Origin: Planctomycetota bacterium | GTDB lineage: Bacteria; Planctomycetota; UBA8742; UBA2392 | NCBI GenBank assembly: GCA_019636195.1 | Contig: JAHBYA010000007.1 | Coordinates: forward strand, 112,508 to 176,507 | Direction of reading: 5' to 3' | Length of the DNA: 64,000 nucleotides | In this document: in pieces, positions 25,001 through 32,116 of the stretch | How the letters are laid out: each line of letters opens with the position of its first letter | Numbering within the stretch: position 1 is the stretch's first letter | Position numbers and translations under genes: made by a program | The notes under the pieces: generated by a model | What the model was told of the DNA's origin: nothing | Databases searched by the model: none | Seen by the model: only the letters and a program-made list of their open reading frames with translations

Positions 25001-25678
25001 CAGTTCGCGCACATTGCCCGGCCATGGATAGGCAGCCAGCACGCGCATCGCCGAGTCGCTGATCTCGGCTGGGCCGTTGCCGGCGCCGGTGATTTCGGCA
25101 AGGAAGTGGCGGGCCAGCTCGGGGATATCGCTCTTGCGCTTGCGCAACGGCGGGACTTCAACCACGTAGCTGTTGATGCGGTAGTAAAGATCCGCACGGA
25201 ACTTGCCTTGCTTGATCAGGTCCGCGAGGTTGCGGTTGGTCGCGCAAACCAGCCGGACGTTGACTTCAATTTCAGTGCGCCCGCCGACTCGTCGCACCAC
25301 GCCTTCTTCAAGGGCGCGCAGCAGTTTGGGCTGGATTTCAAGCGGCGTGTCGCCGATCTCGTCCAAAAACAGCGTGCCGCCGGCGGCGGTTTCAAACAGG
25401 CCCGGCGTGTCCTTGTCGGCGCCGGTGAAGGCGCCCTTCATGTACCCGAACAGTTCGCTTTCAAACAGGTTGGACTGAAAGGTCGCGCAGTTCAGCGACA
25501 CAAATTTGCCCTTGCGGCCGCTGGCGCGATGGATCAGCTCAGCCACGCGGCCCTTGCCGCTGCCGGTTTCGCCGTAAATCAGCACCGGCACGTCGCGCGG
25601 CGCCGCCTTCTCGGCGGCTTCAATGGCCGCGAGGAACGATGGCTCTTTGCCGATGATCCTGGCTGTGGTCTTTTCCAT
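22064..25678 (-). CDS. Fusion of sigma-54-activator AAA+ domain, STAND NTPase and TPRs
   Basis: 1204 residues in one frame. Residues 1-240 are a bacterial enhancer-binding AAA+ module: Walker A 'GETGSGKG' (36-43), the sigma-54-contacting loop 'GAFTGA', Walker B 'GGTLFLDEIG', 'FRADLYYRIN' and 'YPWPGNVRELRSAV'. Residues 240-390 are unassigned, and no obvious Fis-type DNA-binding HTH is seen. Residues 393-700 are a STAND/NB-ARC-type ATPase: 'SFVGRTREMEQL', P-loop 'GPGGTGKT' (near 426), 'MLLVLDNFEQV' (near 495), 'VRFVVTTRALL' and 'LEGMPLAIELAAARTA'. From about 810 to 1175 there are many TPR-like helices ('RRYDEAISAMEATGRMAADQ'). The ATG at 25678 opens the AAA+ domain; nothing family-like lies upstream. 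It reads as a signal-gated sigma-54 activator, with the STAND-TPR part as the sensor. Confidence 0.85.
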   Translation of the reverse strand: MEKTTARIIGKEPSFLAAIEAAEKAAPRDVPVLIYGETGSGKGRVAELIHRASGRKGKFVSLNCATFQSNLFESELFGYMKGAFTGADKDTPGLFETAAGGTLFLDEIGDTPLEIQPKLLRALEEGVVRRVGGRTEIEVNVRLVCATNRNLADLIKQGKFRADLYYRINSYVVEVPPLRKRKSDIPELARHFLAEITGAGNGPAEISDSAMRVLAAYPWPGNVRELRSAVAYAVANCGNAKTILPSHLPPSVQRGAPDNEQAPESHLDLFRELYLHGGSDAAMWARFLLALNRALGTNKFARGDVLECMRHARGPEPTSNALVNEWQRHVKPVPLQLGLIHEEGKKLRIDLDACNAALKGQPLPSPARGEEPQPQPAPVAVATAQARTNVAAARTSFVGRTREMEQLVALISAGTPNLVAITGPGGTGKTRIARELARRIADKLPGGAWFADLTEARNLEGVAYAVARALSVPLTANQPPEQLIAGILEARPPMLLVLDNFEQVVEVASDAVNDWVRHAPQVRFVVTTRALLGIEGEQEIRLDPLGVPPQGASPAEVASSDAVRLFVERARIQHVAFALTAENAPAIAALCERLEGMPLAIELAAARTAIMQPAQILQRIEESFALLKSTRRDLPERQRSLEATIDWSFDLLNDSEKSAFAQLSVFRGGFFLAAAEAVLELPDGDVVDVIQSLREKSLLRALETPYETRFAMYIAIRDYAAAKWQAMATEQQQAELASRHTQWVLAYTKDWESRTHSADAVEALDRLDYSRDNMRAVLARAKAAGDGETFSALARVCTTLLKTRGPAKVRVPLLRDALTLVNDDAARAGLLLLLAHAESEAGDPAQSEPATQQAIEIAQRIGDKQLIALAGFRVAGQLLFDRKLEEALEAHRENIRQFEEVGDRNNAARAQSRMALVLAHLGRFDEALAQQKLAENTLRAIDDPTGVAMAVGNRGTINFHATRHEDALAAYREAYDIYERLADKRMAMLMRGNMGLIARQQRRYDEAISAMEATGRMAADQGDLPSLAINYMNVGLAYLDLARNDDAHDAFVRGRDLFHRLGRKGFEAVCIENLAIVAGRRGDMKAANELLAKAMALVDQGENTLWAGVQVTRSELLLQQGDAKGALEAARQSRATLEEAGLRRSRDYYRAVTAHARALHEMKHKDAPEAAKTALLTAELLGYTDKDPSPKVREDLLALRGITL

Positions 25679-25684
25679 TCGCGG

Positions 25685-25743
25685 GCGGACGTTAAGTCCG
25701 CGCCTTACAAGCATACCGGATGCAACCGGCCCGCCAAGCGGGC
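25685..25743. repeat. Two hairpins between the spermidine-synthase-like and sigma-54/STAND genes
   Basis: GCGGAC-GTTAA-GTCCGC (25685-25701) and GCCCGC-CAA-GCGGGC (25729-25743). They lie in the 100-base gap between two minus-strand genes. Neither has a T-tract, so they are weak terminator candidates or leader structures. Confidence 0.45.
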
Positions 25744-25778
25744 TTCCGGGCGCCCGCAAGTTCCCAAGTCGCGGGGGC

Positions 25779-27980
25779 CTATCCGCCCGGGTACAGGTCC
25801 CATTCGGTGCCCATGTTGTCATCGGTGACGATGCGCGCGTCCTGTGTGCGGGCGACGATGCTGCTGCGCACTTCCATGGCGTAGTACTCAAAGCCGGGCT
25901 CAATCAGTGTGTCAACCAGGCCCAGAATCTTGTCGAGCTCGGCCATGTGGTCCTCCCTTGACGTGTCAATAACGGCGCGGCCGTCGATGCGGTAGTCCAG
26001 CAGCAGCTCGCGCCAGCGCTGTTTGTCGGGCATCAGCGGCGAGTCGCTGACCACCACGTTGTTGATCACGCGCACGACATGCGGGAACACCGCGCACGCC
26101 GTGCGCTGCACCTCAGGGCTGCCGGTGGTGTTGTACAGCACCACGCCGCCGGGGTTCAGGTGCCCGCGCAGCAGGTGCAGAAACTCGACCGACAGCAGGT
26201 TGCTCATGTGCGCGCGCCAGTGAAACGAGGTGTTCATGACAATCGCGTCAAAGCGCGCGTCCGGGTTGCGGTTGAGCCAGCGGCGGCCGTCGTCGATCAC
26301 GATTTCAACTTTCGGGTTCTGCAGCAGGCTGGCGACTTCGGGGTGCTGCGGGATCAGTTGCAGATAGCCGGGGTTGATCTCGATGATCGTCATGTGCTCA
26401 ACGGCCGGGTGGTGCGCCATCACCTGCGCCCAGCTGCCGCTGGCAAGGCCGATCATCAGCACGCGGCGCGGCGCCCTGTGAAACGCGCCCACACTGAAGG
26501 CCCGCACGATCATGTTGCTGTCGTCCATCAGGTTTACATTGAACACGCCGTCGTACATGCCGCCGCCGTACACAGCGCCGCCCTGCGTGACGGTGATGAC
26601 GCCGTGGCGGTTTTCAACCACGTCGGCAAACGCTTCGCCTTTGTACCCGGACTTCCATTGCAGGCGCTCATAGAAGTGGCTGAAGCCCACGCCGGTTGCG
26701 GCCACGCACACCAGCGCGACCGCGCCGCACGCGCCAAGCTGCGCCAGCAATTGCGTGCCCCTGGCCAGCAACGCCAGCACCACCGCCAGCCCCACGCCCG
26801 CCAGCGCCAGCAACAGGTTGATTGCCGCGGTGCTGAGCAGGTCCATCAGCACAAAGCCGGTCAGCAGGCTGCCCGCCGCCGAGCCCAGAATGTTGAACAG
26901 ATACAGGTAGCTCATGCCGGAGCCCGCCCGGCTGTCGGGCCGCACCCCGTAATGGCACAGCAGCGGAAAGGTAGCGCCCAGCAGGCCCGCAGCAATCGTG
27001 ACCAGCGGCAGGATTACCGGGTAGGGCGCCAGCGTCACCATGCGCGCCGAAAGCGGCGCGACCGCAAAGCCGGCGGCATTGGCCGCGAGCACAAACGCGC
27101 CCAGCGCAACCAACGAGCGCGGCCCGGGGTCGGCGCTGCAAAAGCGGCGCGCGGTCAATGAGCCCAGCGCAATGCCCAACAGGTACGCGCCCAGCATGGC
27201 TGAAAACGCCGCCGCGCTTGAGCCGGACGCGAACGAGTGCACGCGAAACCAAAGGATTTCATAGCTCAGCGCAATAAAGCCCGTCATGGCCACCAGCACA
27301 GCCGCCAGCCAGAAGCGCCGGTCGCGCGGCCCCTGTGCCGATGCCTCGGCGGATGGCGGCGCGGCCTGGCGGCGCGCAAGCTGGTCGATGATCACAGCCG
27401 CCGAAGCCACCAGCAGGTTCAGCAGCACGGCTGCGCTGACGGCGCCGCGCATGCCCAGCCAGCGCATCAAAAACAGCGCCACGGCAAAGCACGCCACCGC
27501 GCTGCCCATCGTGTTCACGAAGTACAGCAGGCCCACGGAGCGCCCGACATTCTGCGTGTGCCGCACCAGGTGCGCGGTCAGCACCGGCAGCGTCGCGCCC
27601 ATCAGAAGCGTCGGCAGCAGCACCATGGCAAAGGTCAGAGCCGCGGTGACGGCAGGCGGGGCCAGCAGCGTTGCGCTGCCGATTGCTTCAAACAGGTCCA
27701 GCGAAAACCAGCCGAACAGCGCGATGCAAAGTTCAATGCCGGCGAACGCGGCCAGCAGCGGCACGCGGCGCGAGGCGCTGATCACACCGCCCGCCAGGCT
27801 GCCCAGGCCAAGGCCCAGCATGAAAGCAGTGACCACGACGGTCACGCTTTCGACATTGATGCCGTAGATCGCGAACAGGCTGCGTTGCCAGACCAGCTGG
27901 TAAACCAGCGCGGGAAAGCCCGAAACAAAGAACACGGCACTGATGGCGGCAAGCTGAAGTCTGCCCGGGCGGGTTTCCAT
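25779..27980 (-). CDS. Polytopic membrane protein with spermidine-synthase-like domain
   Basis: 733 residues. The first 430 hold 12 or more transmembrane helices in two MFS-like halves ('AISAVFFVSGFPALVYQLVW' and 'TGFIALSYEILWFRVHSFAS' are related repeat starts). The C-terminal 280 residues are a class I methyltransferase/spermidine-synthase fold: 'VLMIGLASGSWAQVMAHH', 'MTIIEINPGYLQLI', 'DDGRRWLNRNPDARFDAIVM'. This fusion is a known bacterial family usually called spermidine synthase-like or fused MFS/spermidine synthase; true aminopropyl transfer is often undemonstrated. G-x-A-S-G replaces the usual G-G-G-D-G. The gene ends 101 bases ahead of the sigma-54/STAND gene on the same strand. Function uncertain. 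Confidence 0.85.
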   Translation of the reverse strand: METRPGRLQLAAISAVFFVSGFPALVYQLVWQRSLFAIYGINVESVTVVVTAFMLGLGLGSLAGGVISASRRVPLLAAFAGIELCIALFGWFSLDLFEAIGSATLLAPPAVTAALTFAMVLLPTLLMGATLPVLTAHLVRHTQNVGRSVGLLYFVNTMGSAVACFAVALFLMRWLGMRGAVSAAVLLNLLVASAAVIIDQLARRQAAPPSAEASAQGPRDRRFWLAAVLVAMTGFIALSYEILWFRVHSFASGSSAAAFSAMLGAYLLGIALGSLTARRFCSADPGPRSLVALGAFVLAANAAGFAVAPLSARMVTLAPYPVILPLVTIAAGLLGATFPLLCHYGVRPDSRAGSGMSYLYLFNILGSAAGSLLTGFVLMDLLSTAAINLLLALAGVGLAVVLALLARGTQLLAQLGACGAVALVCVAATGVGFSHFYERLQWKSGYKGEAFADVVENRHGVITVTQGGAVYGGGMYDGVFNVNLMDDSNMIVRAFSVGAFHRAPRRVLMIGLASGSWAQVMAHHPAVEHMTIIEINPGYLQLIPQHPEVASLLQNPKVEIVIDDGRRWLNRNPDARFDAIVMNTSFHWRAHMSNLLSVEFLHLLRGHLNPGGVVLYNTTGSPEVQRTACAVFPHVVRVINNVVVSDSPLMPDKQRWRELLLDYRIDGRAVIDTSREDHMAELDKILGLVDTLIEPGFEYYAMEVRSSIVARTQDARIVTDDNMGTEWDLYPGG

Positions 27981-28054
27981 GGCGTGGCACCATGCCGCTT
28001 GCGGGCGGGTGCGTAAAGGGCCGGAATTCCCGGGCCGTGACAGCCCGGCTGTGC

Positions 28055-28082
28055 GTATTACACTTTAGCAAAATCGTAATAC
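28055..28082. promoter_or_regulatory. NikR operator overlapping the nikR promoter
   Basis: GTATTAC-N14-GTAATAC, equivalent to GTATTA-N16-TAATAC, has the same 6-16-6 geometry as the E. coli NikR site (GTATGA-N16-TCATAC). It overlaps a promoter GTGACA (28037-28042), 16 bases, TACACT (28059-28064). It starts 39 bases before the nikR ATG, so Ni-NikR should repress its own operon. Confidence 0.85.
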
Positions 28083-28093
28083 AGGCCCTGCCC

Positions 28094-28519
28094 ATGACCG
28101 AGCTTGTCCGACTGAGCATTTCCCTGGAGGCGCCGCTGGCCGCCGAGCTTGACCGGCTGGTGGACCGCGCGCGCTTTGAAAACCGCAGCGAGTTTGTCCG
28201 CGACCTGATACGCCGCTCGCTGGTGGAAGAAGAGTGGGAGCGCGGCCGTGAGGTGCTGGGCACGATTACCCTGGTCTTCGACCATCACCAGCCAGGCCTT
28301 GGCGACAGGCTGACCGCGCTGCAACACGAGTATCACGCAAACGTGCTGGCCAGCACCCACGTGCACCTCGATCACCACCTGTGCGCCGAAATGATCATGA
28401 TGCGCGGCAAACCCGACGTGCTGCGGCAAATGGCCGACGGCATGCGCAGCTTGAAGGGCGTACTGCACGCCGCGCTGGCGTTTTCCAGCACCGGCAAGGC
28501 CCTGCGCAGGGAGCATTGA
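28094..28519 (+). CDS. nikR: Nickel-responsive regulator NikR
   Basis: 141 residues, normal for NikR. The N-terminal ribbon-helix-helix ('MTELVRLSISLEAPLAAELD', 'ENRSEFVRDLIRR') binds DNA. The ACT-like C-terminal domain has the nickel ligands in 'DHHQPGL', 'STHVHLDHHLC' and the following stretch, giving the expected His-His-His-Cys set. With nickel it represses nickel-uptake genes. ATG 28094 is used because it starts the RHH domain; an open extension of 34 codons covers the operator and is excluded. The next gene starts on the base after the stop, forming a nikR-transporter operon. Confidence 0.95.
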   Translation: MTELVRLSISLEAPLAAELDRLVDRARFENRSEFVRDLIRRSLVEEEWERGREVLGTITLVFDHHQPGLGDRLTALQHEYHANVLASTHVHLDHHLCAEMIMMRGKPDVLRQMADGMRSLKGVLHAALAFSSTGKALRREH

Positions 28520-29278
28520 ATGCTGGCCCAAGCATTCTTTGAAGCCGTGCACGAGTCGATGTTCATGGCGATTATCGCCGGCATCGTGGCCGGCATCGCG
28601 CACGTCTTCATGGGGCCGGACCACCTGGGCGCGCTGCTGCCGATATCAGTTAACCGCCGCTTTAAGGCCGCGTGGCTCGGCTTTCGCTGGGGCGCGGGCC
28701 ACACGATCGGCGTGGTGATTGTCGCGATCATGCTGATCGTCGCGCGCACGCTGGTTGAAAACGCCGCCGACTGGACCGAGAGCTTCGAGTACTGGGGCGA
28801 AATCGCCGTCGGCGCATTTCTGGTCACGCTGGGCGGATGGGGCCTCTGGCAGGCCAGGACGCAGAAGCTGCACGTCCACACGCACAGCCACGATGGCAGC
28901 GAGTCGCATGCGCACCTGCACGCCCACACCGGCGACGAGAAGGGCTGGCACGCGCACCTGCACAAGCACGCGGCGCTGGGGGCGGGCACCTTTCACGGCA
29001 TTGCGGGCATGGCGCACCTGCTGGTGGTCGCGCCCGTGGTGGCTGCGCCGAACCGGCTGCTGGCGTTCACGTATCTGGGCGGGTATGCGCTCGGGAGCAT
29101 CGGCGCGATGACGATGTTCGCGGGAGTGTTCGGGGCGATAACAGCAAAGCTGGGCGACCGCGGGCCGAAGCTGGTCAAGGGCCTGATGATCGCCAGCGCA
29201 CTGGCCTGTCTGCTGATCGGCGCAGCCTGGATCACGCTGACCGCCACGGGCATTGAGCTGTTTGCGCACGACCACTGA
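28520..29278 (+). CDS. Nickel/cobalt transporter with His-rich loop (NicO/UreH-like)
   Basis: 252 residues. The first helices contain 'GIVAGIAHVFMGPDHLGALL', a metal-binding His-Asp-His signature of the NicO/UreH-like Ni/Co transporters, and 'GFRWGAGHTIGVVIVAIMLI'. A cytoplasmic-size loop (about residues 115-155) is packed with histidine ('HVHTHSHDGSESHAHLHAHT', 'WHAHLHKH'). Three further helices follow. It lies immediately after nikR under the same NikR operator, so it is probably a nickel importer shut off when nickel is plentiful. RcnA-type efflux is the alternative, but NikR normally represses uptake. Its nickel enzyme is not in the window. It ends two bases from the convergent kinase gene. 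Confidence 0.87.
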   Translation: MLAQAFFEAVHESMFMAIIAGIVAGIAHVFMGPDHLGALLPISVNRRFKAAWLGFRWGAGHTIGVVIVAIMLIVARTLVENAADWTESFEYWGEIAVGAFLVTLGGWGLWQARTQKLHVHTHSHDGSESHAHLHAHTGDEKGWHAHLHKHAALGAGTFHGIAGMAHLLVVAPVVAAPNRLLAFTYLGGYALGSIGAMTMFAGVFGAITAKLGDRGPKLVKGLMIASALACLLIGAAWITLTATGIELFAHDH

Positions 29279-29280
29279 AG

Positions 29281-30975
29281 CTACTTGCGGGCAGGCTTGT
29301 TGTGGCCGAAAACCTTCAGCAGGTTCTGGAATGAGGCCACCGTCTCCAGTGTCTTGAAGTTGGCGTTGTCGGTCAGGCGCTTGCGGTCGCGGAAGCCGTT
29401 TTTCACCGCGCGTTCCAAGTACTTCAGGCCTTCGCTCGGGTTGTCGGGCGCGGTCAGCACCGCCAGCCAGTACAGCGTTTCCGGAAAGGCCGGGTTGATC
29501 TCAAGCGCGCGCAGCAGCAGCTTGCGGGCCTTGTCTTCTTCCTTGCGGTTGATCAGAAGCACCGACAGCGCCACATAGCCGCGCTCGTCGGCGGGCACAA
29601 GCTCGATGCACTTTTCGTACTCGCGCTCGGCGGCCTTCCAGGCACGGCCCTTTTCATAGATCTTGCCCAGGCTGATGCGGGCCTCGACGTTGTGGGCATT
29701 GAGCTTGAGCGCGTAAATCAGGTTTTCGCGCGCGCCCGACAGGTCGCCGGTCATGCGCTGCAAACTGCCCAGAAAGCTGCGCGCGCGCGGGTCGTCGGGG
29801 TTCAGCCTGACTGCGACTTCGTAATCCGCCAGCGCCTCTTTCATCTTGCGCATCTTGCGATAGATGTGCCCGCGCAGCATGTGCAGCCGCGCATCGTCGC
29901 CCTTGATGCGCATCGCCGTTTCAATCTGCTTCAAGGCGTCCTCAAAGCGCGCCTTCTTCATGGCCTGCTGCGCGTCGGTTACCGAGTTCTCGAGCTGCGT
30001 GGTCATGCTCAGCACAGCCAGCTCGATCGTCTCGTTGCGGTCCAGCTCTTCGCTGGCTTGCTCGGCGGCTTGCCGCGCCAGCTTGTAGATGCCGCTGCCC
30101 TCGCTGCGCTGCACGGTGACCGTGCGACGGCGCTGGCTGCGGATCAGCTCGGCGGAGGCTTCAAGGTCTTCGGCCAGTTCGTCGGCATCCTGGTAGCGGG
30201 CGTCGGCGCCCTTGGCCAGCATGCGGTTGACAATGCGCTCAAGTTCACGCGGCAGGCCCGGCCGCAGCTCCGACAGCGGCGGGTAGTCGTCCTGCTGGTG
30301 CATCAGGATCAGCGCCTGCGCCGTTTCGCCCAGGAACGGCCGCCGGCCGGTCAGCAGCAGGTACAGCGTCACGCCCAGCGAGTAGATGTCGCTGCGGCCA
30401 TCGACCGGCTCGCCGCGGCATTGCTCGGGGCTCATGTACGGCGGGCTGCCGCTGTGCCCGCCGGCGGCGTCGCTGCCCATGGCCGCGGCCACGCCGAAGT
30501 CGCTGATCTTGACGCGGCCGTTGTTCAGGATCAGCAGGTTGTCGGGCTTGATGTCGCGGTGCACCACGCCACGCTTGTGGGCGTAGGCCAGGCCCCGTGC
30601 CACCTGCGCCGTGATTTTGACCGCCAGCAGCGGGTCCACACCCTGGCGCGAGACAAGCCGCGATACCGGCACGCCGTCCACCAGCTGCATTACGATGTAG
30701 GGCTGGCCCTCAAAGGTATCGACGGCGTACACCGGCGTGATGTTTGGGTGCTCAAGCTGGCCGGCCATGCGGGCTTCGTTCATGAAGCGTTCGCGCAGCA
30801 CGTCGTTGCGCGAAAGCTCGCGCGGCAGCACTTTCACGGCGACCTGTTTGTCCAGCCCGGTGTGTTTGGCCTTATAAACGTGGCCCATGCCGCCCTGGCC
30901 GATGCGCGAGATGATCTCGCACTTGCCCAGCGTCGCGCCGGTCAGGTCTTCAGGGTCGTTGCGTGTGCCCGCCAT
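29281..30975 (-). CDS. Ser/Thr protein kinase with C-terminal TPRs
   Basis: 564 residues. A complete Hanks-type kinase domain (about 12-275): Gly-loop 'IGQGGMGHVYKAKH', Lys in 'VAVKVL', catalytic loop 'VVHRDIKPDNLLI', 'ISDFGVA', and 'PPYMSPEQCRG'. A short linker follows, then TPR-like repeats (about 330-545: 'ARFEDALKQIETAMRIKGDD', 'MKEALADYEVAVRLNPDDP'). There is no transmembrane helix, so it should be a soluble cytoplasmic kinase with a protein-binding tail. All catalytic residues are present. The targets are unknown. It is convergent with the nickel transporter and shares no operon. Confidence 0.93.
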   Translation of the reverse strand: MAGTRNDPEDLTGATLGKCEIISRIGQGGMGHVYKAKHTGLDKQVAVKVLPRELSRNDVLRERFMNEARMAGQLEHPNITPVYAVDTFEGQPYIVMQLVDGVPVSRLVSRQGVDPLLAVKITAQVARGLAYAHKRGVVHRDIKPDNLLILNNGRVKISDFGVAAAMGSDAAGGHSGSPPYMSPEQCRGEPVDGRSDIYSLGVTLYLLLTGRRPFLGETAQALILMHQQDDYPPLSELRPGLPRELERIVNRMLAKGADARYQDADELAEDLEASAELIRSQRRRTVTVQRSEGSGIYKLARQAAEQASEELDRNETIELAVLSMTTQLENSVTDAQQAMKKARFEDALKQIETAMRIKGDDARLHMLRGHIYRKMRKMKEALADYEVAVRLNPDDPRARSFLGSLQRMTGDLSGARENLIYALKLNAHNVEARISLGKIYEKGRAWKAAEREYEKCIELVPADERGYVALSVLLINRKEEDKARKLLLRALEINPAFPETLYWLAVLTAPDNPSEGLKYLERAVKNGFRDRKRLTDNANFKTLETVASFQNLLKVFGHNKPARK

Positions 30976-31036
30976 GGGTGGGGATGATAGCGACTATTTT
31001 GGATTTTGGATTTTCGAATTTGGTTTGAAAGCCGGC

Positions 31037-32056
31037 CTACCCGCCCAGGTAGCTCATTTCCGCCTTGGGCAAGCCGACCGTGCTTTCGTTGCGGATTTCG
31101 CTGTAGCGGTCGTCGCGGCGCTTCCAGACGTTCTCGACCAGCGTTTGCAGTTCATAGTCTGTGGCTCCCGCGCGCAGCGGCGTCTTGATGTCGTGCCCCT
31201 TGGCGGCGAACAGGCAGGTGTACAACTCGCCGCGTGCGCTCAGGCGCGCACGGGTGCAGTCGCCGCAGAAGGTGTTGGTAACGCTGGAAATGACGCCGAT
31301 CTCCCCCTGGCCGTCCTTGTAGCGCCAGCGGCTTGCCACTTCGCCCTGGTAGTTGGGGTCCGCACTTTCCAGCGGCCAGCGCGCGTTGATGCGCTGCACG
31401 ATCTCGCGCGCGGGCACCACGTCGTCCATGCGCCAGCCGTTTTTGGTGCCGACGTCCATGAACTCAATGAAGCGCACGATGATGCCCGTGCCGCGCCAGC
31501 GCCGGGCCATGGCTTCAATCTCCGTGTCATTCTCGCCGCGCTTGACCACCATGTTCAGTTTCAGGGGCGTCAGACCGGCCTGGATCGCCGAGTCTATGCC
31601 CTTGAGCACCGGCGCCGTGCCCACGCCCTTGCCGTTCATCCGGCCAAACACCGCGTCGTCCAGGCTGTCCAGGCTGACGGTTACGCGGTCCAGCCCCGCG
31701 TCTTTCAGCTTGCGGGCAAACGCGGGCAGCAGCAGGCCGTTGGTGGTCAGCGCAATGTCTTCGATGCCGGGGATGCCGCGCAGCATTGTGATCAACTGGT
31801 CGAGGTCACGGCGCAGCAGCGGTTCGCCGCCCGTCAGCCGCAGCTTGGTGACGCCGAGGCTGGCGAAGACTCTGGCGATGCGGGCGATTTCTTCGTGGTC
31901 CAGGATCTCCTTGCGCGGCAGAAACGGATAGTCAGGCCCGAACACGTCCGCGGGCATGCAGTAGTTGCAGCGCAGGTTGCAACGGTCGGTCACCGAGATG
32001 CGCAAGTCGCGCAGCCGGCGCCCACGGGTATCCTTGACGTGCGTCACGTCTGTCAT
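31037..32056 (-). CDS. moaA: GTP 3',8-cyclase (molybdenum cofactor synthesis)
   Basis: 339 residues. Radical SAM cluster motif C-x3-C-x2-C in 'SVTDRCNLRCNYCMPAD'. The second, substrate-binding 4Fe-4S site is in 'FCGDCTRARLSARGELYTCL'. 'LRLTGGEPLLRRDL' contacts SAM. The C-terminus ends in Gly-Gly ('EMSYLGG'), required in MoaA for activity. With MoaC (not in the window) it makes cyclic pyranopterin phosphate from GTP, the first step of Mo-cofactor synthesis. The LolD-like gene lies 60 bases upstream on the same strand. A possible functional link is the FdhE-like protein at 37.6 kb, as formate dehydrogenases need Mo/W-pterin. Confidence 0.95.
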   Translation of the reverse strand: MTDVTHVKDTRGRRLRDLRISVTDRCNLRCNYCMPADVFGPDYPFLPRKEILDHEEIARIARVFASLGVTKLRLTGGEPLLRRDLDQLITMLRGIPGIEDIALTTNGLLLPAFARKLKDAGLDRVTVSLDSLDDAVFGRMNGKGVGTAPVLKGIDSAIQAGLTPLKLNMVVKRGENDTEIEAMARRWRGTGIIVRFIEFMDVGTKNGWRMDDVVPAREIVQRINARWPLESADPNYQGEVASRWRYKDGQGEIGVISSVTNTFCGDCTRARLSARGELYTCLFAAKGHDIKTPLRAGATDYELQTLVENVWKRRDDRYSEIRNESTVGLPKAEMSYLGG

Positions 32057-32116
32057 AGCCGCATCTTAGCACACTTGCCCGTTACGTTCAGTCTCGGCGG
32101 GGCGAATCATCATTCC

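Noticed and set aside
25678..25903. An N-terminal extension of the sigma-54/STAND protein by 75 codons
   Set aside because: The extension is antisense to the 3' end of the neighbouring gene and crosses hairpins; the AAA+ domain begins at the ATG used.
27984..28004. A -24/-12 (sigma-54) promoter TGGCAC...TTGC near the spermidine-synthase-like gene
   Set aside because: The GG-to-GC distance is three bases too long for a sigma-54 promoter.
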